A DNA stretch of 20,116 nt from RI-92 sp040235555. GTDB taxonomy: Bacteria; Pseudomonadota; Gammaproteobacteria; UBA6429; Thiohalophilaceae. Positions 14,296 through 20,116 of the stretch are shown piece by piece. The notes under the pieces were generated by a model. That model worked only from the letters and a program-made list of their open reading frames with translations. It did no database searches and had not been told where the DNA came from. Each line of letters begins with the position of its first letter. The first letter of the stretch is position 1. Location of the stretch: contig JBECKZ010000180.1 in assembly GCA_040235555.1 (NCBI GenBank), forward strand, positions 1-20,116, written 5' to 3'. The position numbers and the translations under genes were made by a program.

Positions 14296-15105
14296 TTACT
14301 TCAACACGAAGACACCCCTGATATACCGGATTCGGTCTTCATCCAGACTGCGTCGCACATTTCCGGCCTTTTCGCCGAGATTATCGACGTAGACTGCCAG
14401 CCCCAGTTCACCCCCGGTGGCAGGTGTGGAATTTGCTACGTTGGTAACGAATTGCGAGTCACTGACATCTTCGAAACGTTCAACGCTGAAACCACATTCA
14501 CTGAGCATGGCGTTCAACTCGTCTGCGGTGACCAGGAAGTTATCGTTAGGCTCCGTGGCCCAGGGCACAGGAAAGTAGATCAAGGCCGCTTTACCAGCGG
14601 CGACTTCCTGGAAGGCGAAACGACCACCCGGCTTGAGCACCCGCGCGATCTCTTCATAAAGTTTGTATTTGTCCGCGATGTTCATCCCGACATTTTGCAT
14701 CCACACAAGATCAAATGATTCGTCGGGATACGGCAACTCCAGCGCACTGCCTTGCTGCACATTGATTTGATCTTCGAGGCCGGTTAGCCGATTCAGCAAG
14801 GCGGCGCCAACGCAATAATCGCTGGACATCTCGATACAGTCGACGCGGCAACCCACCTCGTCGGCGAGCATACGCGCACAACCGGCCAGCCCGGCGCCAA
14901 TATCCAGCACGCTATGCTCAGGCTGGATCTGTGCCAGCGACAATAACTCGCGCGAGGCCGTAATGCCGCCGGTATGAAAATGATCGAGTGCCCCCAGCTC
15001 TGCGGGTGACAGGCGTTTTTCCGGATCCAGCCCGGCTGCCCGCAGCCCCGCCAGGATACGTTCCTCGATATCACTGGCCGAATAGTGTGATTCCATCGTC
15101 GACAT
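14296..15105 (-). CDS. Class I SAM-dependent methyltransferase, 269 aa
   Basis: The Rossmann-type motif I V-L-D-I-G-A-G-L-A-G is at about residues 66-75, the acidic ribose-binding residue is in I-E-M near 92, and L-P-Y-P-D-E-S-F-D-L-V-W is near 124-135, followed by V-L-K-P-G-G-R. The pre-motif region G-A-L-D-H-F-H-T-G-G and a long C-terminal lid resemble small-molecule methyltransferases of the UbiE/sarcosine-dimethylglycine type, but substrate is not determined. I chose the ATG at 15105, which follows AGGAGG by 5 bases; the longer frame from 15132 would place that site inside the gene. It is separated from the small membrane genes by about 300 bp including a hairpin. Confidence 0.85.
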   Translation of the reverse strand: MSTMESHYSASDIEERILAGLRAAGLDPEKRLSPAELGALDHFHTGGITASRELLSLAQIQPEHSVLDIGAGLAGCARMLADEVGCRVDCIEMSSDYCVGAALLNRLTGLEDQINVQQGSALELPYPDESFDLVWMQNVGMNIADKYKLYEEIARVLKPGGRFAFQEVAAGKAALIYFPVPWATEPNDNFLVTADELNAMLSECGFSVERFEDVSDSQFVTNVANSTPATGGELGLAVYVDNLGEKAGNVRRSLDEDRIRYIRGVFVLK

Positions 15106-15333
15106 AAACTCCTCCTCAATCTTTCTATGCATTGTAGCGTGTCGTTATTCGTGTTGTTGTTGATGGTCTTGGTCTTGTTGGGTATGCCAGCTGCAATGCG
15201 ACTGCAAGCACACTAAACGTGACGGAAGAGCAGACTTGCTAGAAATAGTAGCTGTGATTCCATGCCCCGACAAGACAATTTAGAATATTTGGATTTGGTA
15301 CAGACTTACAAATAAGAAGATGCTTATTAAGCA

Positions 15334-15400
15334 ATTCAGGTCAGAGAGAACTATTCGCCTAATACGATAAACAATAGTTGCTCTCTGACCTTGTCTGAAT
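15334..15400. repeat. Long inverted repeat just after a stop codon
   Basis: GGTCAGAGAGAACTATT (15339-15355) pairs with AATAGTTGCTCTCTGACC (15373-15390), 17 matched bases with one bulged base and a 17-base loop. The stem can extend through ATTCA (15334-15338) and TGAAT (15396-15400) across a 5-base bulge. A second small palindrome TGCTTA-T-TAAGCA lies beside it (15322-15334). It begins 3 bp past the stop of the minus-strand gene at 15403. There is no U-tract, so it is not a classic terminator; an mRNA-stabilising end or small non-autonomous repeat is possible. Confidence 0.65.
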
Positions 15401-15402
15401 GT

Positions 15403-15663
15403 TTACTGTGTCTGCTTGTCCTGCTTGTTCGCAGATAATGTGATGATGGCGTTTATGCTACCGACGACCACGCCCACCCCAATTAACACTAACCAGTATT
15501 TTTTGATTTTATTGGTGATGTCATCCCCCAACGCGGCGAGCAGTTCTGAATGGAAATGGCCTAGCAGGCCAACTGCAATGAGCACAATCGCGATCAAGGA
15601 AAATATGATGTATCTTGGGTTTAGCACCCTGGCGCTTGGGTCTTGCCATTTTTCATTCGACAT
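15403..15663 (-). CDS. Small membrane protein with two helices, 86 aa
   Basis: I do not recognise the family. There are two hydrophobic helices at about residues 18-36 and 56-76, separated by a polar segment with N-K-I-K-K-Y; both termini are polar, so they probably face the cytoplasm. Its ATG overlaps the stop of the DUF3592-like gene upstream by one base, so translation is coupled. A strong hairpin follows the stop. It is the last of three consecutive membrane-protein genes. Confidence 0.65.
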   Translation of the reverse strand: MSNEKWQDPSARVLNPRYIIFSLIAIVLIAVGLLGHFHSELLAALGDDITNKIKKYWLVLIGVGVVVGSINAIITLSANKQDKQTQ

Positions 15664-16058
15664 TACATAAACCTCTTTGTTAAAAAGATGCCACCGGCCA
15701 CCAGGAAGGCAATCGCGGTTAACAATAATCCGATACGTATCGCCGCATGGCCATTGCTTTTTATGCGTGCGATACCTTTGGGTGATATTTCCAGATCGAT
15801 TTTTTTCCCGACTCGCGCTCCGGGTGCGTTGATGTTGGAAGTGAATTGAATGGTCTTGCCGTTCCTTTCGTACTCGATCACGGGGTATGCCCTGTTCGTC
15901 AGATCAATGACCACACCCTCCTGTGTGACAGCATGCTGAAACTGCGTCTGGCGTTCTTTCACGGTTTTGTAAATAAAATAGAAAAAACCGGCGGCGGCAA
16001 TTGCGCCAAACCCCAAAAACAAATCAAAAATTTCAAATAGTGCGTTTGCCTTTTCCAC
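15663..16058 (-). CDS. DUF3592-like membrane protein, 131 aa
   Basis: Helices at about residues 10-30 and 105-127 bracket an extracytoplasmic or cytosolic beta-rich domain. The middle reads G-V-V-I-D-L, P-V-I-E-Y-E-R-N-G-K-T-I-Q-F-T-S, then G-x-x-V-G-K-K-I-D-L-E-I-S-P and G-I-A-R-I-K-S, the pattern of DUF3592 proteins (V/I-x-Y, G-x-V-x-V-x-Y-x-P-x-x-P-x-x-A). Function of the family is unknown. It lies 45 bp after the four-helix gene and overlaps the next by one base, so the three are likely an operon. Confidence 0.7.
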   Translation of the reverse strand: MEKANALFEIFDLFLGFGAIAAAGFFYFIYKTVKERQTQFQHAVTQEGVVIDLTNRAYPVIEYERNGKTIQFTSNINAPGARVGKKIDLEISPKGIARIKSNGHAAIRIGLLLTAIAFLVAGGIFLTKRFM

Positions 16059-16103
16059 GTTGCGTATTCCCCCCTTGTGTTTACGATACAGGTACCCAGC
16101 TGG

Positions 16104-16535
16104 TTATTTACTGCCGATCCAGCCCTTACTCTCGGCATATTTTGCATACCAGACCAAAAGCGTCGCCACGGTTACCGGCATCACAATAATACCGATTATC
16201 TCTCCCACGCCAAAGTTGATGCCAGTTCCCAGCGTGTGGGCCATGGTGATAACAACACCAATCAGTGATCCGATGAATACATAGAACGCCATGGATTTTC
16301 TAAACATCAACAACAAACCGCCCAGGGCCCCGCCAAATACCGCAATGGCAAAAGCGGCAGTCGCCCATAGGGGGCGCTTCTGAATTATCGCCTGTTCGGT
16401 CTCCCGATAGGAAGCAACCATCTCTGGATCCATTTGCACGAAGAAATTTATGCAACCCAATACATTCCAGACCAGCGTGATAATTACGATGAGCCAATAG
16501 CTCCAGTGGATGAGACTTTTACTTTGATTATTCAT
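16104..16535 (-). CDS. Four-helix membrane protein, 143 aa
   Basis: Four hydrophobic segments are seen at about residues 12-32, 57-77, 84-103 and 107-128. The W-N-V-L-G-C-I-N-F-F-V-Q-M motif after the first helix and R-P-L-W-A-T-A-A-F-A-I-A-V-F-G-G before and in the second are, from memory, typical of a proteobacterial family sometimes labelled sugar transporter without evidence. A DoxX-like fold is possible. It is the first gene of the three-gene membrane set and starts 58 bp after the GNAT-like gene stop. Confidence 0.65.
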   Translation of the reverse strand: MNNQSKSLIHWSYWLIVIITLVWNVLGCINFFVQMDPEMVASYRETEQAIIQKRPLWATAAFAIAVFGGALGGLLLMFRKSMAFYVFIGSLIGVVITMAHTLGTGINFGVGEIIGIIVMPVTVATLLVWYAKYAESKGWIGSK

Positions 16536-16593
16536 CGAACGCTCCGGTTCTCATGTTTATAACAGTATAGAACGGGCGACAGGTACGTATGGA

Positions 16594-17289
16594 CTAATTA
16601 CTGTTTAATCTCAATACCATCAACTTGCTGTGCAATTCCCGCCTGGGTCGGCCGTCGGCCAGCGCTGCTTTGACCTCTTCCATAACCTCCGATGGTACCT
16701 GTCCGTTGGCCCAGTCTGGCAGCTCATCAGCAGCTTCGAGACATTCCACAGTAAAGCCAAGTTTGCGGTAGGTCGTCCAGGGCAAGCCACCGGCCCAAAC
16801 CGAGAAGGCAAACAAGCCATCGGGGGTACCGGGCGCAATAACAGCAGCATAGCCATGCGTCTTTGCCCAGCGTATAGAGGCCTGCGCCAAGGACGTTCCA
16901 ATACGGTGGCCGAAATAGCGCGTATCCGGTTGATCTGACAGTGCGAAACTTGCGATGGAACGGCCTACATGAAAACAGGCGTGACACCATACCGGACCGC
17001 TAATATTCAGGCTGCCTTCAAGCACATCCGTGATATACGCAGGTTGGGTCCAAGCCGGCCACAGATCAGCAGAACCGCACGGTAATTGCAAACGATAGCA
17101 ATGTAACTGCGCAATACACTGGTCCCGATCCCAGGCGCCAAAGCCAATGGTTTCCTGGGTCTTGAACAACATATCGATGCGATGGCCATCGGGAAGGCAG
17201 CGTAATAACACCTTTCCCAACTCATCACGGCGGATTGGGTGGATATCGATTGGTTCGTCGTTTGGAGAAATTGGAAACCTTTTTATCAT
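16594..17289 (-). CDS. GNAT-like acetyltransferase, 231 aa
   Basis: Residues about 124-153 (R-Y-F-G-H-R-I-G-T-S-L-A-Q-A-S-I-R-W-A, then G-Y-A-A-V-I-A) fit GNAT motif A, where an R/Q-x-x-G-x-G/A loop and following helix hold acetyl-CoA. Y-R-K-L-G-F near 174-179 is the familiar motif B ending. The N-terminal part has four cysteines, two in a W-C-H-A-C-F pair near 102-105, unusual for the family. The ATG has a purine-rich GAGAAA upstream. It lies 54 bp after the Mpo1-like gene, same strand. Substrate unknown. Confidence 0.65.
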   Translation of the reverse strand: MIKRFPISPNDEPIDIHPIRRDELGKVLLRCLPDGHRIDMLFKTQETIGFGAWDRDQCIAQLHCYRLQLPCGSADLWPAWTQPAYITDVLEGSLNISGPVWCHACFHVGRSIASFALSDQPDTRYFGHRIGTSLAQASIRWAKTHGYAAVIAPGTPDGLFAFSVWAGGLPWTTYRKLGFTVECLEAADELPDWANGQVPSEVMEEVKAALADGRPRRELHSKLMVLRLNSN

Positions 17290-17343
17290 TTCGTATTTCT
17301 CGACCGGTATAGTGGTAAGTTTCGCTTTTCTTACGAATGGTAG

Positions 17344-17655
17344 TTAAAACGCACGCTTGCCGGAAACAACCTCCCACCACATCCGCCAGTCGCCCTTCAG
17401 GCTGTAGAGCGGATACTTAAACGTGGCTGGCTTATTGTGTTCGAAGAAGAAGTGCCCCACCCAGGCAAAGGTATAACCCTGCAACAGCGCCAAGAGCAGC
17501 AACCACCCGCTTTGGGTTACAAGTGCCGCCAGCAACAAAACCAGTGCCACACTTGTGCCGATGACATGCAAGCGCCGGGAGACCATGTTCTGATGCTCGC
17601 TGAGATAGAACGGGTAGAACTCTTCGAAAGTCTTGTAGCGCTCTTCGGTAGTCAT
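17344..17655 (-). CDS. DUF962/Mpo1-like membrane protein, 103 aa
   Basis: F-Y-P-F-Y-L-S-E-H near the N-terminus, R-R-L-H-V-I-G, then two hydrophobic segments, G-H-F-F-F-E-H-N-K-P-A-T-F and Y-P-L-Y-S-L-K-G-D-W-R-M-W match the DUF962 family, whose yeast member Mpo1 is an Fe(II)-dependent dioxygenase in 2-hydroxy fatty acid breakdown. The histidines expected to hold iron are all present. Length (about 100 residues) is that of the short bacterial forms. The ATG at 17655 follows GGAG by 5 bases; a TTG at 17676 is less likely. The enzymatic role in bacteria is inference from the yeast protein. Confidence 0.85.
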   Translation of the reverse strand: MTTEERYKTFEEFYPFYLSEHQNMVSRRLHVIGTSVALVLLLAALVTQSGWLLLLALLQGYTFAWVGHFFFEHNKPATFKYPLYSLKGDWRMWWEVVSGKRAF

Positions 17656-17751
17656 ACATACTCCGATTTGCCGCAACCGGGGACCTTAAAATTTATCAAA
17701 CAGACTCAGTGCCAGTATGTTCTGTCATGTGTTTGTTGAAGCGGTTTATTA

Positions 17752-18681
17752 TCACTTTAGTTCCACCGTCATATCCAGGCAAGTTGCGATCCCTGACCGA
17801 TACGGTGTTGGCTGTAGTCCATAGGCAGCCTCGATCTTGCTACTATCAAACTGATAGTCGTAGTCAAATTGGTACATCATCTCTGCGTTTTCGCGCAGCA
17901 CGGGGATAACGAGTTCAGCCAGCTTCATCATCCAGCGTGGCATTACCTGCAACTTATCGGGACGTCCGGCTAGTTCGCAAGCCAGCCGCGCAAAGTCTGC
18001 ACCGGTAAACGGTTCTTTGGTGGTAGGCAGGTGCCAGGTTTGCCCATAAGCCTCTGGTGATTGGCTCAATACCGCGAGCGCCTTGCCGGCATCCGGCGTG
18101 AAGGTGAACGTATGAATCTTATCGGCCTTGCCCAGCCATTGGGGGGACTTTCCCGCCTTGAGGCGTTGGAAGATCGTGACGTACGGAAAGCTTTGCACGG
18201 CATCCGGGCCATAGAAATCTGCCGAGCGGGTTATCATGGCCTGCAGGTTACCGGCTCGCATTTCTTCGAGAAGCATTGTCGCAATCCTGGCACGCACCTC
18301 GCCTTTTTGGCTGCAGGGATGAAACGGAGTGTCTTCGGTCATCGCACCGACCACACGCCCATAGGCATAGACATTGTCGAAAAACACGAGCCTCGCACCA
18401 TGCCGCTTGCAGGCGTCGATGACATTGCGCATGACTCGTGGCCACTGGTCCTGCCAGATCGACAGTTTGTACGGTAATCCCGCGACGAGATAGACCACGT
18501 CACTGCCGGCAACGGCTCTGGCAACCGCCTGCGCATCCATCAGATCGGCCGCCACAGTCTCATCGCCCGGATTGACCTTGCGTGGATGTCGACTCACCTG
18601 ACGAATGTCTGTGGTGAATGGCGCCAATGCCCTGGATAACTCACGTCCTATCGTGCCATTGGCACCGAGGATAGTCTGCAT
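17752..18681 (-). CDS. Extended SDR, NAD-dependent epimerase/dehydratase-like, 309 aa
   Basis: The Rossmann motif G-A-N-G-T-I-G (G-x2-G-x2-G) is near residues 5-11, the D-L-M-D acidic segment near 46-49, and F-F-D-N-V-Y-A-Y-G near 98-106 as in epimerase-type SDRs. The catalytic Y-x3-K expected after it is not evident: the region reads P-C-S-Q-K-G-E-V-R-A, with no tyrosine correctly placed, so reductase or epimerase chemistry may be lost or altered. R-S-A-D-F-Y-G-P and H-T-F-T-F-T-P-D-A-G are typical of this atypical subgroup. I use the ATG at 18681, which puts the first strand at the N-terminus; a TTG three codons upstream is possible. Confidence 0.8.
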   Translation of the reverse strand: MQTILGANGTIGRELSRALAPFTTDIRQVSRHPRKVNPGDETVAADLMDAQAVARAVAGSDVVYLVAGLPYKLSIWQDQWPRVMRNVIDACKRHGARLVFFDNVYAYGRVVGAMTEDTPFHPCSQKGEVRARIATMLLEEMRAGNLQAMITRSADFYGPDAVQSFPYVTIFQRLKAGKSPQWLGKADKIHTFTFTPDAGKALAVLSQSPEAYGQTWHLPTTKEPFTGADFARLACELAGRPDKLQVMPRWMMKLAELVIPVLRENAEMMYQFDYDYQFDSSKIEAAYGLQPTPYRSGIATCLDMTVELK

Positions 18682-18801
18682 GGTTATCAATGACCTCTTA
18701 GATTGTTTTCATTGCCAGATTCGGTATTGCTTCAGAAGATACCAGGCGGGCAATGGAACAGGAGTTCATCAGCTCATCCCGCCGACTGAAGATATATCAA
18801 C

Positions 18802-19500
18802 TTATGGCTTATTTGTTCCGGGATCGAGGCTGATAGTTTCTGGCATTTTGTTGGCAAACCAAATCTCATAAGTCTTTGGCCGTACAACTTTCTCATACCC
18901 TTTAATATAAATTGTTTCTAAGTCCAGATTCAGCGCCGCCATAGCCTTTTTAACCTCTTCAGCACCTTGCTCATCCTCTGTAAAGAAATAGCGAACTTGT
19001 GGAGTTTTTGGCCCTTCATCAACACGTTGTACGCCAGGTACTACAAAACCTGCCGCGCTCAGGGACGGCACGAGTGACAACGCCAGTTGTCTCTGGACTT
19101 CTACGGGGATATGGATAAATACCCTGGGCTTGTTTGCGCTCACCGCTGCTTCTTCCGCAACGGATTTTGCGACTTTACTGACTTCCGACGATGGGGATTC
19201 GGTGATGGATACCGCACTGGCCAGCTTGGCGCGCAAATCCGGATCCAGTTCTGCCAGGATCCTCAATGCCAGGATTCTGTCGCGCTCGTTATTGCTTGTG
19301 ATCTTGTCAGAGAAAATTTCCAGAATCTTTATTTGTCGATCCGCCTTGGCACGCTGTTGACTACTTTTTGCCTCAGCCTGACTGAGAATTTCGGTATTAT
19401 TTTGTTGTTGCTGGGTAATTAAATAGGTGCCGACTATCCCCACGACAGCGATGACCAACGGCATGATAACGATCTCCAGAAAGTTCTTCTTGTCTGGCAT
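18802..19500 (-). CDS. Membrane-anchored coiled-coil protein with LytR_C-like tail, 232 aa
   Basis: One membrane helix (about residues 8-30) is followed by a Q/E/K-rich probable coiled coil (about 31-65), a helical middle and a C-terminal domain near 125-195. That domain shows the pattern of LytR_C-type folds: a first strand V-F-I-H-I-P, a helix, A-G-F-V-V-P, then V-R-Y-F-F and a helix A-E-E-V-K-K-A-M-A-A-L. It might bind cell-envelope material or another protein; this is inference. The ATG at 19500 is supported by AAGGAG 10 bases upstream; the frame continues to 19581 but has no ribosome site there. It is divergent from the outer-membrane gene at 19767. Confidence 0.65.
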   Translation of the reverse strand: MPDKKNFLEIVIMPLVIAVVGIVGTYLITQQQQNNTEILSQAEAKSSQQRAKADRQIKILEIFSDKITSNNERDRILALRILAELDPDLRAKLASAVSITESPSSEVSKVAKSVAEEAAVSANKPRVFIHIPVEVQRQLALSLVPSLSAAGFVVPGVQRVDEGPKTPQVRYFFTEDEQGAEEVKKAMAALNLDLETIYIKGYEKVVRPKTYEIWFANKMPETISLDPGTNKP

Positions 19501-19766
19501 GAGATCAAGTCTCCTTCCTTTGTAAAATCGTTGTAAGTTTTGAGCTGTGGCAACAAAACGCCCAACACTGCAAAAATCCATTTGTTGCTACATCAAATAG
19601 TAGCAACCTGCCATTTGCCCAACAACCCGGAATTAACGTTTTGAATAATGTGGAAATATATAAGACGAATACAGAAATCAGGCAGGTTTGCGATTACAAC
19701 AAACAACGAGAAATACTGTGCTATCTTACGACAAGCAATGGCAGTTTACTCTCGCAGGAGGATTTG

Positions 19767-20116
19767 ATGCAGACATACAGAAAACACACCTGGCTTACCA
19801 GTTGGTATCTCTTTATTGTGTTGGCATTGATTCTACCTGGTTCTTCCCATGCACAGTCATTCGGATACGGTACGACCAATATCTCGATCATTCTCGCGAA
19901 CGGACGCGCTTTTGACCAGGACTACACCATCATCGGTGTTGGTGGCGGTTATTACGTGGCGAATGGTCTCGAACTGGGTCTGGAAGTCGAAGCCTGGTCG
20001 GGTGGTGACCCGAATATCTACAAAGTGACACCCAGTGTACGCTTTGTGTTAAACCTTAGTAATCAGGTCAAACCGTACATCGGGGCCTTCTACCGGAGAG
20101 TCTATATTCAAGGCTA
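19767..20116 (+). CDS. Outer-membrane beta-barrel protein, N-terminal part
   Basis: The ATG follows AGGAGG by 5 bases, and the frame is open to the window end (116 complete codons). A Sec signal peptide covers about residues 1-30 with a likely cut after S-H-A. Beyond it alternate hydrophobic/polar strands with Tyr/Gly turns (I-I-G-V-G-G-G-Y-Y-V, L-E-L-G-L-E-V-E-A-W, K-V-T-P-S-V-R-F-V-L, V-K-P-Y-I-G-A-F-Y-R-R) are typical of small OmpA/OmpW-like barrels. The rest lies outside the window, so the family cannot be fixed. Confidence 0.75.
   Translation, partial: MQTYRKHTWLTSWYLFIVLALILPGSSHAQSFGYGTTNISIILANGRAFDQDYTIIGVGGGYYVANGLELGLEVEAWSGGDPNIYKVTPSVRFVLNLSNQVKPYIGAFYRRVYIQG

Noticed and set aside
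15140..15185. TTG/GGTCTT-rich run upstream of the methyltransferase
   Set aside because: Only two imperfect repeat units; simple low-complexity sequence without further structure.

Overview
The window looks like a stretch of a free-living gammaproteobacterial chromosome with moderate base composition. That reading rests on gene style: strong AGGAGG-type ribosome sites, a sigma-54 enhancer-binding regulator, a Tat-exported NitT/TauT solute-binding protein, a Crp/Fnr regulator of DNR type, PRC-barrel proteins and a NhaP antiporter. No rRNA, tRNA, insertion sequence, integrase or CRISPR array is visible. The lineage is inference; nothing here fixes genus or lifestyle.

Region 1 (1-5910). Two plus-strand genes of uncertain role come first; the second has a Rieske-like layout with one cluster ligand missing. 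They meet, tail to tail, a minus-strand block read from about 5765 down to 973: ABC ATPase, Tat-signal solute-binding protein, permease, then a NifA-like enhancer-binding regulator. A near-consensus sigma-54 promoter lies just upstream of the ATPase gene, with two palindromes 70-115 bp further upstream. One of them, ATTGT-CG-ACAAT, recurs as ATTGT-TA-ACAAT over the -35 box of a good sigma-70 promoter in front of the regulator. Together these suggest a self-contained circuit: the regulator activates the transporter through sigma-54 and restrains its own gene.

Region 2 (6135-7936). A NhaP-type antiporter is followed, with an ideal ribosome site, by a broken inorganic pyrophosphatase gene. One of its frameshifts is a 5-bp tandem duplication.

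Region 3 (7937-12880). A Crp/Fnr regulator without an iron-sulfur cysteine cluster is surrounded by small genes: a hypothetical, a double PRC-barrel protein, a flavin reductase-like protein and a small protein resembling DUF5619. Three promoter-located copies of ATTGA-N6-TCAATG, the sequence expected for its E-x2-S-R recognition helix, suggest a local regulon. The same region holds gene remnants: a GlgC C-terminal beta-helix piece, a PAS/GGDEF deletion chimera and a transmembrane scrap.

Region 4 (12880-20116). An MFS transporter with almost no leader is followed by a long minus-strand run: a methyltransferase, three small membrane proteins, a GNAT-like protein, a DUF962/Mpo1-like protein, an atypical extended SDR and a membrane-anchored protein with a LytR_C-like tail. 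The window ends inside a plus-strand outer-membrane beta-barrel gene.

The best candidates for something not yet described are the sigma-54 transporter circuit and the Crp/Fnr mini-regulon.
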